Shown here in pieces: positions 47,103-56,146 of a stretch of DNA of 64,000 nt (position 1 is the stretch's first letter; each line of letters starts with the position of its first letter). Origin of the DNA: Bacteroidales bacterium (GTDB lineage: Bacteria > Bacteroidota > Bacteroidia > Bacteroidales > UBA12077); NCBI GenBank assembly GCA_030637515.1, contig DAOWGM010000008.1:1-64000 (forward strand), written 5' to 3'. The position numbers were made by a program, and so were the translations under genes. The notes beneath the pieces were generated by a model. It had not been told where the DNA came from. It made no database searches and saw nothing but the letters and a program-made list of their open reading frames with translations.

Positions 47103-47368
47103 AATTTTGTAAGTTTACTCTGTTGCCTGTTTAAGGTATTTTTTGAATCGAAAAGTTAAACAACTTTTGAATGATTTGCAATGATTTTATTAAAATATTT
47201 TGTAAAACTCTTAATATCAACATATTTAAAGCGCATTTTACCTTACCTGGAATGGGTTATTGTATTGTAATTTAAATATTTAAACGAATTTTTATTTTTT
47301 TAACTATTTTTATTTATTGTTTATCAATAAAAACTATTTCTTTGCTATTTAATTCAAAAGTCAAATTA

Positions 47369-48016
47369 ATGAATCTGCATAAAATAAAAAATAAAAAAAT
47401 TATCGGTTTAATTTACTGGTTTCTTACCACCATTATGGGTCTGGGAGGAATTCTGATTCTTCTTTCCGTTTTTCTCTTTATTCAATCTATCTACAAGCCA
47501 GAACTCGAACCATTTTTTCCGGTTATTGATGTTTCGGTTAACATCTATGAAAATGCGCTTTTGGAACTTAAATCAGGAGAACAATATGAAATATTAATAG
47601 ACGATGCTTTTCTTTCATTTAATATAAATAGCAAATATGGATTTACCGGTGTTTTAAATTATATCTTCTTCGTTATAACGTTATTAATAGCATATTATGT
47701 TATCTATTTATTATGGAAAATATTTAAATCAATCCGCTCAGGTTTGAAGTCCGAAAACATTTTTCATTCAAAAAATACCTGGCGCATTAGAAAAATTGCT
47801 TTTGCAATTCTTTTTTCAGCTTTTCTTGAAATAATTTATCCGTTAATTCTAAAATATTTTTGGTTTGATAAAATCATTCTGTTTGAAAAATCATTCGATC
47901 TTAAATTAAATTTTGATGCGGGAATAGACTTGTTCTGGGCTCTAATTGTTTTGGTTATTGCAGAAATCTACAGAATAGGACTGGAAGTGAAGAAAGAACA
48001 GGAATTAACAATTTAA
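47369..48016 (+). CDS. DUF2975 family membrane protein
   Basis: 215 residues from the ATG at 47369. A TTG start nine codons earlier (47342) is possible but less likely. Four membrane helices, near 12-38, 95-118, 150-172 and 185-205, frame a soluble loop. Charged FKSIRSGLKSENIFHSKNTWRIRKIAFA in the middle is typical of DUF2975. These proteins nearly always sit next to a small Xre-type regulator, and one follows 12 bp downstream. Function unknown. Confidence 0.85.
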   Translation: MNLHKIKNKKIIGLIYWFLTTIMGLGGILILLSVFLFIQSIYKPELEPFFPVIDVSVNIYENALLELKSGEQYEILIDDAFLSFNINSKYGFTGVLNYIFFVITLLIAYYVIYLLWKIFKSIRSGLKSENIFHSKNTWRIRKIAFAILFSAFLEIIYPLILKYFWFDKIILFEKSFDLKLNFDAGIDLFWALIVLVIAEIYRIGLEVKKEQELTI

Positions 48017-48028
48017 GATAATAAAAAC

Positions 48029-48241
48029 ATGCCAATTATCGTTAAGCTTGACAAAATATTGTCAAAAAGAAAAATGACTCTTACGGAGCTATCTGAAAAG
48101 GTTGATATTACCATTGCAAATCTTTCCATTTTAAAAAGCGGAAAAGCAAAGGCTATACGTTTTTCAACACTAAATTCTATTTGCCGTGAACTAAACTGTA
48201 AACCTGGAGAAATTATCGATTATATATATGATGAAGATTAA
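48029..48241 (+). CDS. Small Xre/YozG-type helix-turn-helix regulator
   Basis: 70 residues, essentially only a Cro/CI helix-turn-helix (LDKILSKRKMTLTELSEKVD, then ANLSILKSGKAKAIRFSTLNSICRELNCKPGEIIDY). It is the standard partner of DUF2975 membrane proteins and probably controls the pair. It lies 12 bp after the DUF2975 gene and 30 bp before the M16 peptidase gene. Confidence 0.92.
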   Translation: MPIIVKLDKILSKRKMTLTELSEKVDITIANLSILKSGKAKAIRFSTLNSICRELNCKPGEIIDYIYDED

Positions 48242-48271
48242 TAAACAAATAAATTAAACATTAACAAAACT

Positions 48272-49600
48272 ATGAAAATCAAACAATTATTACTAAGCTT
48301 TATTTTATTAACTTTTGCAACCTCAATATTTGCACAGGCTGATAAAATTGAATTTGAAGAGTACGATCTGGATAACGGATTACATGTAATTTTACACCAG
48401 GATAACAGCTTCCCTTTGGTTGTAGTTACAATTACGTATCACGTAGGATCTAAAAATGAAAAGCCTGAAAGAACCGGTTTTGCACACTTTTTTGAACACC
48501 TTATGTTTGAAGGCTCAGAAAATATTGCCCGTGGCGAATATTCAAAAATCGTCGATAAAGCAGGTGGAACACTTAATGCCAACACAACCCAGGACAGAAC
48601 TTTCTTTTATGAAGTATTATCATCAAATCAGCTTGAATTAGGTTTATGGCTTGAATCTGAAAGAATGCTACATTTAAATGTAGATTCAATTGGTGTTGTA
48701 ACACAAAAAAAGGTTGTTACCGAAGAAATTAAACAACGTTTGGAAAACCAACCATATGCAAGCTTTATAAGAGAAATTCCTGTACGTGCTTTTAATGTTC
48801 ATCCTTACCAATGGACTGTTTTGGGTAGCGCAGAACACGTTATGGCTGCAACGGAAGAAGATTATAAAGAATTCTATAATAATTTCTATGTGCCAAACAA
48901 TGCTGTTTTAACCATTGTAGGAGATATTAATTTTGATGATGCAAAAACACTTATTAATAAGTATTATGCGGACATTCCTGCAAACGAAAACGAAATTTAC
49001 AGACCTAAAGTTACAGAACCAATAAAATACGAAGAAATCAGAGATACTATTTATGATAATATTCAATTGCCAGCAATTTTTCAGGCATATCATACTCCCA
49101 AAAGCGGAACGAAAGATTATTACGCCGTTGATATGTTAGGGACATTATTATCGGGTGGAGAAAGCTCAAGATTTTATAAAATTTTAGTTGATGAAAAACA
49201 ATTGGCTATGCAAGCCGGATCTTTCCCATTCTCACTCGAAGACGAAGGTCTTATTCTCGCATATGCCTTTCCAAACATGGGTGTCGATTTAAAAGATCTT
49301 GAAACTGCTATGGATAATGAAATTGAACGAATTCAAAATGAATTAATTTCTGAGAAGGAGTTACAAAAACTAAAAAACCAGTATGAAGTTAATGCTGTAA
49401 ACGACAATGCTTCTTTAGAAAGCAGAGCTTATAATCTAGCAATAAATTATGTTTTTCATAAAGATGCTAATTTAATAAATACAGAAATTGATAATTATCT
49501 TGCTGTTTCACGAGAAGATATAATGCGAGTTGCTAAAGAATATTTAAGAAAAGATAATAGAGTCGTTTTATATTATCTTCCAAAATCACAACAACAATAA
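48272..49600 (+). CDS. M16 family zinc metalloprotease (active subunit)
   Basis: 442 residues with a signal peptide (1-22). The inverted zinc motif HxxEH is H72-FF-E75-H76 in FAHFFEHLMFEGS, and the distal Glu is in VVTEEIKQR. The N- and C-terminal M16 halves are complete. Periplasmic M16 enzymes digest unfolded peptides in a clamshell formed with a second M16 chain. The next gene, 25 bp downstream, is a homologue lacking this motif, so the two probably form a heterodimer like other bacterial M16 pairs. Confidence 0.94.
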   Translation: MKIKQLLLSFILLTFATSIFAQADKIEFEEYDLDNGLHVILHQDNSFPLVVVTITYHVGSKNEKPERTGFAHFFEHLMFEGSENIARGEYSKIVDKAGGTLNANTTQDRTFFYEVLSSNQLELGLWLESERMLHLNVDSIGVVTQKKVVTEEIKQRLENQPYASFIREIPVRAFNVHPYQWTVLGSAEHVMAATEEDYKEFYNNFYVPNNAVLTIVGDINFDDAKTLINKYYADIPANENEIYRPKVTEPIKYEEIRDTIYDNIQLPAIFQAYHTPKSGTKDYYAVDMLGTLLSGGESSRFYKILVDEKQLAMQAGSFPFSLEDEGLILAYAFPNMGVDLKDLETAMDNEIERIQNELISEKELQKLKNQYEVNAVNDNASLESRAYNLAINYVFHKDANLINTEIDNYLAVSREDIMRVAKEYLRKDNRVVLYYLPKSQQQ

Positions 49601-49625
49601 ACAACACCTTTAAAACTAAATTGTT

Positions 49626-51701
49626 ATGAAAAAATTTAAATCTATTATATTAACACTTATAGCTGCTCTTTTTGCCAATGTATTATTTGCGCAACTCGAC
49701 AGAAGTATACAACCCCAACCAGGACCAGCTCCTGAATTTAAAATTGGTGAACACAAGACCTTCACCTTAGACAACGGACTTAAAGTAATTGTTGTTGAAA
49801 ATCATAAAACTCCAAGAGTTTCTTATCAATTAACCATTGATGTTAATCCTGTTTTTGAAAAAGACGCTAAAGGTTATGTTTCAATGGCAGGCGATTTGTT
49901 GCGATCAGGAACAAACACAAAATTAAAAGTTGAGATTGACGAAGCAATTGATTTCATAGGGGCTGATTTATACACATTTAAAAATGGAATGTATGGAATG
50001 ACACTAACAAAACACAAAACTACTTTTCTTGAATTGATGTCTGACATATTGTTAGATCCATCATATCCGAAAGAGGAAGTTGAAAAAACAAAGAAACAAC
50101 AACTTGCCGGTCTTGCATCGTCTAAAACAAATCCAAATGTTATTGCAAACAGAGTAGGACAGAAATTGCGTAATCAACAACACCCATATGGTGAAATAGA
50201 AACAGAAAGCACGATTGAAAAAATCACACGAGACCATTTAGTTCAATACTATAATACGTATTATAAGCCAAATGTATCTTATCTTGTTATTGTTGGAGAT
50301 ATTAGTTTAAAAGAAGCTAAAAAAGATGCTGAGAAATATTTTGGATCATGGAAAAAAGGCGATGTGCCAAAACAAGAATATCAGTTCCCAAACAAAAACA
50401 TTGGAACACGCGTTGCCTTAGTTCATAAAGACGATGCGGTACAATCATATGTCAATATAACCTATCCTGTTAATCTAAAAATTGGTGGCAAGGACGCTAT
50501 TTCTGGCTCAATTGCAAACAATATACTTGGAAGCGGAACATTTTCATCAAGATTGCTTTCGAACCTAAGAGAAGATAAAGGATATACATATGGTGCTTAT
50601 TCAAGTCTTTCTAAAAATGCTTATGTTGGTAATTTCAGAGCATTTGCACAGGTTGGAACAGAAGTTACCGACGATGCTGTTAATCAGTTTATTATTGAAA
50701 TGAACAGAATGAAAAACGAAGTGGTTGACACCGAAACACTTAGTCTTTTTAAAACAATTTTAACCGGGAGTTTTGCGCGATCATTAGAAGATCCTCAAAC
50801 AATTGCAAGATTTGCATTCAACTCTATAAAATATGATTTACCTGAAGACTACTATCAAACTTATCTTGAAAAAATAGATGAAGTAACAAAAGAGCAAGTT
50901 CAGGTGGTTTCTAAAAAGTATATTGATGCTAATCAAGCGATTATTGTTGTTATTGGAGACAAGAACAAACTTTATGAGGACTTGAAAAAATACAGTTCTA
51001 CAGGAGAAGTTGAGATTTATGATATTAATGGGAATCCTGTAAAAGAAGAAAGCGGAAAAGCTTTACCTGAAGGTATTGATGCTAATGTGGTTATTGAGAA
51101 ATATGTAAATGCAATTGGCGGAAAAGAAGCTCTTGAAAAAATTCAGGATATCAAAATGACAGCTACCACAAGCATGAATGGAATGGAGTTAAAACAAACA
51201 ACATACAAAAAAGCTCCAAATATGTATGCTATGATTATGTCAATGAACGGAAACGTAATGATGCAACAAGCATTTAACGGAGAGCGTGGAATCATGAAAA
51301 CTTTTCAGGGAGAAAATGAAATAATTGGAGACGACCTTGAAAATCTTAAGATTGACGCAGTTATGAATGCTGAATTAAAATATAGTGAAATAGGTGTTGT
51401 TGTTACCTTAGAAGCTATCGAGCCTGTTAATGAAAGTGATGCTTACAAACTAAAAATTGTTAATCCAACAGGACAAACAACCTACGATTATTTTGATGTA
51501 GAGTCTGGACTAAAAGTTCAGTCGAAACAAACCTCAGTTACGCCACAAGGTGAATTTACTCAGGTTATTAATTATACAGATTATCAGGAAATTAATAGTG
51601 TTAAATTTCCTTTCTCAATTAAAATCTCTGGCGTTCAAAATATGGAATTAAAAGTTAGTTCTGTTGAAATAAATACTGATTTAAGTGACGATTTATTTTA
51701 A
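49626..51701 (+). CDS. Inactive M16 partner fused to a LolA-like domain
   Basis: 691 residues with a signal peptide (1-22). Residues about 40-470 are an M16 double domain (FTLDNGLKVIVVENHKTPRV, later LREDKGYTYGAYSSL with the substrate-binding Arg/Tyr region kept). The HxxEH position reads YVSMAGDLLRSGT, so zinc ligands are missing. Residues about 480-691 form a separate beta-rich domain (ANVVIEKYVNAIGGKEALEKI, then KQTTYKKAPNMYAMIMS, ending VKFPFSIKISGVQ) resembling LolA/LolB-like carriers. It probably holds peptides for the active chain at 48272. The fused domain may bind lipid or the membrane. Confidence 0.9.
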   Translation: MKKFKSIILTLIAALFANVLFAQLDRSIQPQPGPAPEFKIGEHKTFTLDNGLKVIVVENHKTPRVSYQLTIDVNPVFEKDAKGYVSMAGDLLRSGTNTKLKVEIDEAIDFIGADLYTFKNGMYGMTLTKHKTTFLELMSDILLDPSYPKEEVEKTKKQQLAGLASSKTNPNVIANRVGQKLRNQQHPYGEIETESTIEKITRDHLVQYYNTYYKPNVSYLVIVGDISLKEAKKDAEKYFGSWKKGDVPKQEYQFPNKNIGTRVALVHKDDAVQSYVNITYPVNLKIGGKDAISGSIANNILGSGTFSSRLLSNLREDKGYTYGAYSSLSKNAYVGNFRAFAQVGTEVTDDAVNQFIIEMNRMKNEVVDTETLSLFKTILTGSFARSLEDPQTIARFAFNSIKYDLPEDYYQTYLEKIDEVTKEQVQVVSKKYIDANQAIIVVIGDKNKLYEDLKKYSSTGEVEIYDINGNPVKEESGKALPEGIDANVVIEKYVNAIGGKEALEKIQDIKMTATTSMNGMELKQTTYKKAPNMYAMIMSMNGNVMMQQAFNGERGIMKTFQGENEIIGDDLENLKIDAVMNAELKYSEIGVVVTLEAIEPVNESDAYKLKIVNPTGQTTYDYFDVESGLKVQSKQTSVTPQGEFTQVINYTDYQEINSVKFPFSIKISGVQNMELKVSSVEINTDLSDDLF

Positions 51702-51733
51702 TTCGAACTTATTTCACATTAGAACAAATAATG

Positions 51734-51760
51734 AAGCGCGGCAATATTGCCGCGCTTTAT
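51734..51760. terminator. Bidirectional rho-independent terminator
   Basis: AAGCGCGGCAAT and ATTGCCGCGCTT form a perfect 12-bp palindromic stem (fold loop near AATATT), followed by TTATT. It lies between the convergent M16 and endonuclease genes. Confidence 0.85.
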
Positions 51761-51781
51761 TATTTAAGAAAAGATCTTGCT

Positions 51782-53128
51782 TTATTTAAGCATTATTTTC
51801 TGCACATAAGCTTCATTTAAATATTCAACCTGAATAAAATAAAAACCCTTAGGTAAATGTTCCACATTAAAAGTGAAAAAAGAGCTGTTTACCTCATTAA
51901 ACTCTAAAACCTTTTCCCCAATAAGATTATATACAACAATACTATTTATTGATGTTCCATTCTCAAGATCAACATTAATTTCTTCTTTAGCCGGATTAGG
52001 ATAAATTTTAATTTCTGCATTTGACGATATCGGGCTTAAGCCTGTTACATTTTCAACATTTACACTTATTGTTGCATTGGAAGTTGACAAACCATCGCTT
52101 ACCTCAACGATAAGATCGAAGATTGTTATAACATCATAATTTAGTGCGCTTGTATTATTTACAGTTAAGATTCCACTTGAAGCACCTATTGCAAAGGCAT
52201 CATCAGTATTTCCAGATAAAATACTAAATGTTATATCATTGTAATCAGAATCAGTTGCTATGATTGTATCAACCACGGTACCTGAAGCACTATTTTCTGC
52301 TATAGTAAATTCCTGATCTTCTATTACAGGAGCTGTATTTTCAATATTGTACATAATATTTACAAACTCGGGATGATCAATAAAAGGATTTCTATTATCC
52401 TGAATTGCATAAATAGCATCATTTCTGTCCAATTCCTTTTGGCTCACAGGATCGTCGGCATGCCATTCAATCAACATATCCAGAGCCCAATCTTCAAAAC
52501 ACTGATCGCTACTCCCATCTAACATTCCACTGCCTGGCCATGAAGAAATTACATCTTCATATCTTGTTGCCATATAAATATAATTTCTTGCAAAATCTCC
52601 TTTATACTCATCGATTGGTTCAAAAACAGTTCCTGAAAATGATCCGTAAGTGTTTGGCCCAATTTTGCTTCCGTTAATGAGTGTTTGAGTTGGTGAAGAA
52701 ACTTCTCCATATTCCAAATTTCCTCTTTGGCCATTTACATATTTATCGGTAGGCATAATATGAAATATATCTGTAGTCATTGGTGAAGCATCACTAAACC
52801 AGCTCTTGGGAAATGAATGTTCCCGATTATAAAACTCACATTCCGACGAACCTCCTGAGCCAGAATCCTGATCATCACCAAGTGTAAAATTACAATCTGA
52901 ATATGTATCCCAAACCTTACCATCGGCACGAACATCTGTTGTGTAAAATGCATTCCAAACCCCAGGAGTATATGAAACTGAAGTATGTCCTTTAATTATA
53001 TTATACAATGCTGTTTTTAATTCGTATCCTTCTTTTCCGTCAGCAGTATCATAATATCCGTCGGGTATTTCGGCAAAAAGAGATTGAAAAAATAATCCTA
53101 CAATAGCTATAAGTAAAAATCGTTTCAT
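51782..53128 (-). CDS. Secreted endonuclease I with cadherin-like and T9SS sorting domains
   Basis: 448 residues. A signal peptide (1-19) is followed by an endonuclease I domain (about 20-265) with NREHSFPKSWF, FHIMPTDKYVNGQRGNLEYG and GDFARNYIYMATRYED, the His-Me finger motif of EndA/NucM enzymes. Residues about 270-360 form a cadherin-like beta domain (APVIEDQEFTIAENSASGTVV). The last ~75 residues are a type IX sorting domain (IKIYPNPAKEEINVDL, then LPKGFYFIQVEYLNEAYVQKIML). It should be exported to the surface or medium to degrade DNA or RNA, probably for nutrients. Confidence 0.94.
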   Translation of the reverse strand: MKRFLLIAIVGLFFQSLFAEIPDGYYDTADGKEGYELKTALYNIIKGHTSVSYTPGVWNAFYTTDVRADGKVWDTYSDCNFTLGDDQDSGSGGSSECEFYNREHSFPKSWFSDASPMTTDIFHIMPTDKYVNGQRGNLEYGEVSSPTQTLINGSKIGPNTYGSFSGTVFEPIDEYKGDFARNYIYMATRYEDVISSWPGSGMLDGSSDQCFEDWALDMLIEWHADDPVSQKELDRNDAIYAIQDNRNPFIDHPEFVNIMYNIENTAPVIEDQEFTIAENSASGTVVDTIIATDSDYNDITFSILSGNTDDAFAIGASSGILTVNNTSALNYDVITIFDLIVEVSDGLSTSNATISVNVENVTGLSPISSNAEIKIYPNPAKEEINVDLENGTSINSIVVYNLIGEKVLEFNEVNSSFFTFNVEHLPKGFYFIQVEYLNEAYVQKIMLK

Positions 53129-53265
53129 AATATTTATTTAAAATGGTTTGGTCTCAGTTTATTCGAAAAAAAGGAATGTAAGGTTACAAAATTTTATCTG
53201 AATCAATCTTTATATTAAATGTATTTATTTACATTCGTTAAATATTCTTAAATCAATTTAATTAT

Positions 53266-53718
53266 ATGAGAGCAGTCATTCAAAGAGTTAGCAAGGCTTC
53301 TGTTAGCATAAACAATAAAATTAAATCGTCGATTAAAACTGGTTTGTTAATACTGGTTGGAATAGAAAATACTGATAACTCTGATGATATTGAATGGTTA
53401 AGCAATAAAATTACACAACTTCGGATTTTTGATGATCAAGAAGGAGTAATGAACTTATCAATAAAAGAAATTGATGGAGAAATCCTTGCCATAAGTCAAT
53501 TTACACTTCATGCTAAAACAAAAAAGGGAAACAGACCTTCTTATATTCATGCAGCAAAACCTGAAGTTTCTATTCCAATTTACAATCAATTAATTGAACA
53601 ATTAGGTCGTGATTTAGGTAAGGAAATTAAAACAGGTGAATTTGGAGCATATATGAATGTTGCTTTGGAAAACGACGGTCCTGTTACAATCATTATTGAT
53701 ACAAAAAACAAAACATAA
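53266..53718 (+). CDS. dtd: D-aminoacyl-tRNA deacylase
   Basis: 150 residues, full length. MRAVIQRVSKASVSI at the start, SQFTLHAKTKKGNRPSY (the SQFTL motif) and NDGPVTIIIDTK (the GPVT cross-dimer motif) identify DTD. It removes D-amino acids (and glycine misattached to tRNA-Ala) from tRNAs in the cytoplasm. In relatives dtd is often followed directly by a MazG-like gene and deoC; here an MFS gene and an inverted-repeat cassette intervene. Confidence 0.97.
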   Translation: MRAVIQRVSKASVSINNKIKSSIKTGLLILVGIENTDNSDDIEWLSNKITQLRIFDDQEGVMNLSIKEIDGEILAISQFTLHAKTKKGNRPSYIHAAKPEVSIPIYNQLIEQLGRDLGKEIKTGEFGAYMNVALENDGPVTIIIDTKNKT

Positions 53719-53719
53719 T

Positions 53720-55099
53720 ATGTTATCTGTAAAAGAGAAATCACTTGAAAGAGCAACTCTAATTGTTACCTCATTTGCTGCTTTTGTAACTCCTTTTATT
53801 GGTTCTGCAACAAATATAGCATTGCCAGCTATTGGAAAAGAATTCTCTGCAAATGCAGTAATGTTAAGCTGGGTTGCGACTTCATTTATTTTGTCGGCTG
53901 CTGTGTTTTTAGCTCCATTTGGTCGCCTGGCAGATATTGTTGGACGCAAAAAAATATTTAACATTGGTTTAATCATTTTTACTATTGCTTCGTTCTTTTG
54001 TGCATTTTCACCCAATATTGAAATTCTTATTTTTGGTAGAGTTGTTCAGGGTTTGGGTGGTGCTTTAATTTTTGGAACAGCTATGGCAATTGTAACTTCT
54101 GTTTTTCCACGCGAAAGAAGAGGAAAAGCCTTGGGAATTGTTGTCGCTTCTGTTTATACTGGCTTAACACTCGGTCCTTTTATAGGAGGCTTTTTAACAA
54201 AAAACTGGGGCTGGGAAGGAATATTCCTATTTACCGTTCCTCTTGGAATAATCTCTGTTGTCTTAAGTTTTATATACCTTAAGGAAGAATGGGCTGATGC
54301 TAAAGGTGAAAAGTTTGATTGGAAAGGCTCCATTATTTACGGTTTGGCAATTATTTCTTTAATGTATGGATTTGGCAAACTTCCAGAATTTACCGGCTTT
54401 TTATATACGCTGGCAGGAACTTTAGGAATTATTCTTTTTGTTTATTTCGAGAAAAGGCAAGAGTTTCCAGTTATAAATATTCAGTTATTCCAGAACAACC
54501 GGGTTTTTGCATTTTCAAATTACGCTGCTTTAATTAATTACAGCGCAACATTTGCTATAGGTTTTTTATTGAGTCTTTACTTACAATATATCAAGGGATT
54601 GGATCCTCAGGAAGCAGGACAAATACTTGTAATTCAGCCAATATTAATGGCTGTTTTCTCGCCAATTACCGGGAGATTATCAGATAAAATTGATGCCGGA
54701 AAGGTAGCTTCTGTTGGTATGGCAATGATTTCTGCCGGATTATTTGTTATTGCGTTTATCGGACCCAATTCCAGTATTTGGTTTATTATTCCAATACTGG
54801 TTGTTTTTGGAATTGGTTATGCCCTGTTTTCATCTCCGAATTCAAATGCAATTATGAGTTCTGTTGAAAAGAAATATTATGGAATTGCATCTGGAACTGT
54901 TGGCACAATGAGATTAGTGGGGCAAATGTCGAGTATGGGAATTGCCATGATGATTTTCTCCATATTTATTGGAAAAGTAGAAATAAACCCTTCGAACTAT
55001 CCTGAATTTATTCAGAGCATACGAACCGCATTTTTGATATTTGCAGTACTATGCTTTATTGGAATATTTTTCTCATTAGCACGTGGGAAATCAAAGTAG
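53720..55099 (+). CDS. MFS drug:H+ antiporter, DHA2 (14-helix) type
   Basis: 459 residues from the ATG at 53720, one base after the dtd stop. The frame is open further upstream (53657) but that part overlaps dtd and is not a likely start. Motif A is LADIVGRKKIFNIG and motif C-like Gly-rich segments follow (TGLTLGPFIGGFLTKNWGWEGIFL), typical of the EmrB/QacA group. About 14 membrane helices are predicted. It probably expels a toxic compound with proton import; the substrate is unknown. Sitting in the dtd-MazG-deoC cluster suggests a later addition. Confidence 0.9.
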   Translation: MLSVKEKSLERATLIVTSFAAFVTPFIGSATNIALPAIGKEFSANAVMLSWVATSFILSAAVFLAPFGRLADIVGRKKIFNIGLIIFTIASFFCAFSPNIEILIFGRVVQGLGGALIFGTAMAIVTSVFPRERRGKALGIVVASVYTGLTLGPFIGGFLTKNWGWEGIFLFTVPLGIISVVLSFIYLKEEWADAKGEKFDWKGSIIYGLAIISLMYGFGKLPEFTGFLYTLAGTLGIILFVYFEKRQEFPVINIQLFQNNRVFAFSNYAALINYSATFAIGFLLSLYLQYIKGLDPQEAGQILVIQPILMAVFSPITGRLSDKIDAGKVASVGMAMISAGLFVIAFIGPNSSIWFIIPILVVFGIGYALFSSPNSNAIMSSVEKKYYGIASGTVGTMRLVGQMSSMGIAMMIFSIFIGKVEINPSNYPEFIQSIRTAFLIFAVLCFIGIFFSLARGKSK

Positions 55100-55138
55100 C
55101 TTTAAGCTGTTTGCTTTTAGCCTTTAGTAAAACCATAA

Positions 55139-55611
55139 GTGTCCCCCTTGAGGGGGATTAGGGGGTGGAATATTTAACAAAAAAATTATGAAAAAGGCAT
55201 TGCCAGAGAACAATTACTGCTACAATAAGAAATTACAATCTCTTGCTCGCGAGTTACGTAATTCAATGACAAAAGCTGAAAGCTGTTTATGGAAGTATGC
55301 ACTTAAAGCAAATAAAATGAGTGGATATCAATTTACCAGACAACGTCCAGTATTAGATTACATTGCTGATTTTATGTGTAAAGAGCTAATGCTGATTATT
55401 GAGGTTGATGGAATTAGCCATAAATTTGATTCTATTGAGAAAAAAGATAAGTTTAGACAAACAAACTTAGAACAAATAGGTTTTGATGTTATACGATTTA
55501 AGGATGAAGAAATCCTGAATAATATTGGAGATGTAATTAATACTATTGAAACTTTCATTAAACAACGGGAGGTATAGTCCACCCCCTTTTATTCCCCCTC
55601 AAGGGGGATAC
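55139..55611. mobile_element. Inverted-repeat-bounded cassette carrying a DUF559 gene
   Basis: The left arm (55139-55169) and the right arm (55578-55611) are reverse complements except for one 3-base gap and two substitutions. Each arm contains its own small hairpin, CCCCC TTGA GGGGG. The arms are strikingly G/C-rich in an AT-rich genome. They tightly enclose one gene: the right arm starts on the base after the stop codon (55577), and the left arm ends 18 bp before the ATG. No transposase or tRNA is near. The design parallels the cassette at 8254-8764. Confidence 0.65.
55188..55577 (+). CDS. DUF559 (Vsr-like/PD-(D/E)xK) putative endonuclease
   Basis: 129 residues. The DUF559 pattern is complete: SLARELRNSMTKAESCLWKYAL, then GYQFTRQRPVLDYIADFMCKELMLIIEVDGISH, then GFDVIRFKDEEILNN. 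D in YIADF and E-V-D in IIEVDG are the predicted metal ligands of the restriction-endonuclease fold, related to Vsr mismatch endonucleases. DNA cleavage has not been established for most members. The gene is bracketed by G-rich inverted repeats and sits between MFS and MazG-like genes, consistent with a small mobile cassette. Cytoplasmic, no other domain. Confidence 0.9.
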   Translation: MKKALPENNYCYNKKLQSLARELRNSMTKAESCLWKYALKANKMSGYQFTRQRPVLDYIADFMCKELMLIIEVDGISHKFDSIEKKDKFRQTNLEQIGFDVIRFKDEEILNNIGDVINTIETFIKQREV

Positions 55612-55634
55612 ATATAGATACAAAATAAGAAATA

Positions 55635-55961
55635 ATGACACTACAAAAAGCACAAAAATTAGTAGATCAGTGGATTAAAAAATATGGTGTTCGATATTTT
55701 AACGAACTAACTAATATGGTATTACTTACCGAAGAAGTTGGTGAACTTGCACGTATTATTGCTCGTAAATATGGTGAGCAGTCATTTAAGGAAAGTGATA
55801 AAGAAAAAAACCTCGAAGAAGAAATGGCTGACATACTTTTCGTACTAATTTGTCTTGCGAATCAAACCGGTGTAGATTTAACAGAAGCCTTAGAAAAAAG
55901 TCTGAAAAAGAAAACTGATCGCGATAGCGATCGTCACTTAAATAACGAAAAGCTTCAGTAG
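55635..55961 (+). CDS. MazG-like nucleotide pyrophosphohydrolase
   Basis: 108 residues, one MazG-fold unit. EEVGELARIIARKYGEQSFKES and LEEEMADILFVLICLANQTGVDL carry the ExxE and ExxD metal ligands. Such single-domain enzymes hydrolyse NTPs or dNTPs to monophosphates to clean the nucleotide pool. An intact palindrome GATCGC-GATA-GCGATC sits in its last codons. It lies between the DUF559 cassette and deoC, and with dtd makes a recurring neighbourhood. Confidence 0.9.
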   Translation: MTLQKAQKLVDQWIKKYGVRYFNELTNMVLLTEEVGELARIIARKYGEQSFKESDKEKNLEEEMADILFVLICLANQTGVDLTEALEKSLKKKTDRDSDRHLNNEKLQ

Positions 55962-56029
55962 AATAATTTTTTTCTGTTTTTTTTCAAAAAACTGCAGTTT
56001 ACTTCTGATTTTTTCTTTCAAATTTGTAA

Positions 56030-56063
56030 TTTGTAATTCTTTGCTAATTATTGATTATTTTTG
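56030..56063 (+). promoter_or_regulatory. Probable deoC promoter
   Basis: TTTG at 56030-56033 and TATTTTTG at 56056-56063 are 22 bp apart, close to the Bacteroidota consensus. It would start transcription near 56070, leaving a leader of about 75 bases before deoC. Confidence 0.45.
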
Positions 56064-56146
56064 TTTTTCCGATTTATATACTAACTCATTTGCATATTAA
56101 TTGCGTTATTAATTCACAAAAAATTCTTTTTTAAACGAAAGGGAAA

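Noticed and set aside
53657-53719. Upstream start for the MFS transporter
   Set aside because: It overlaps dtd coding sequence; the ATG at 53720 directly precedes the conserved N-terminus.
55917-55932. Palindrome GATCGC-GATA-GCGATC
   Set aside because: It lies within the last codons of the MazG-like gene (Asp-Arg-Asp-Ser-Asp-Arg) and is explained by codon sequence; no second copy was seen in the window.
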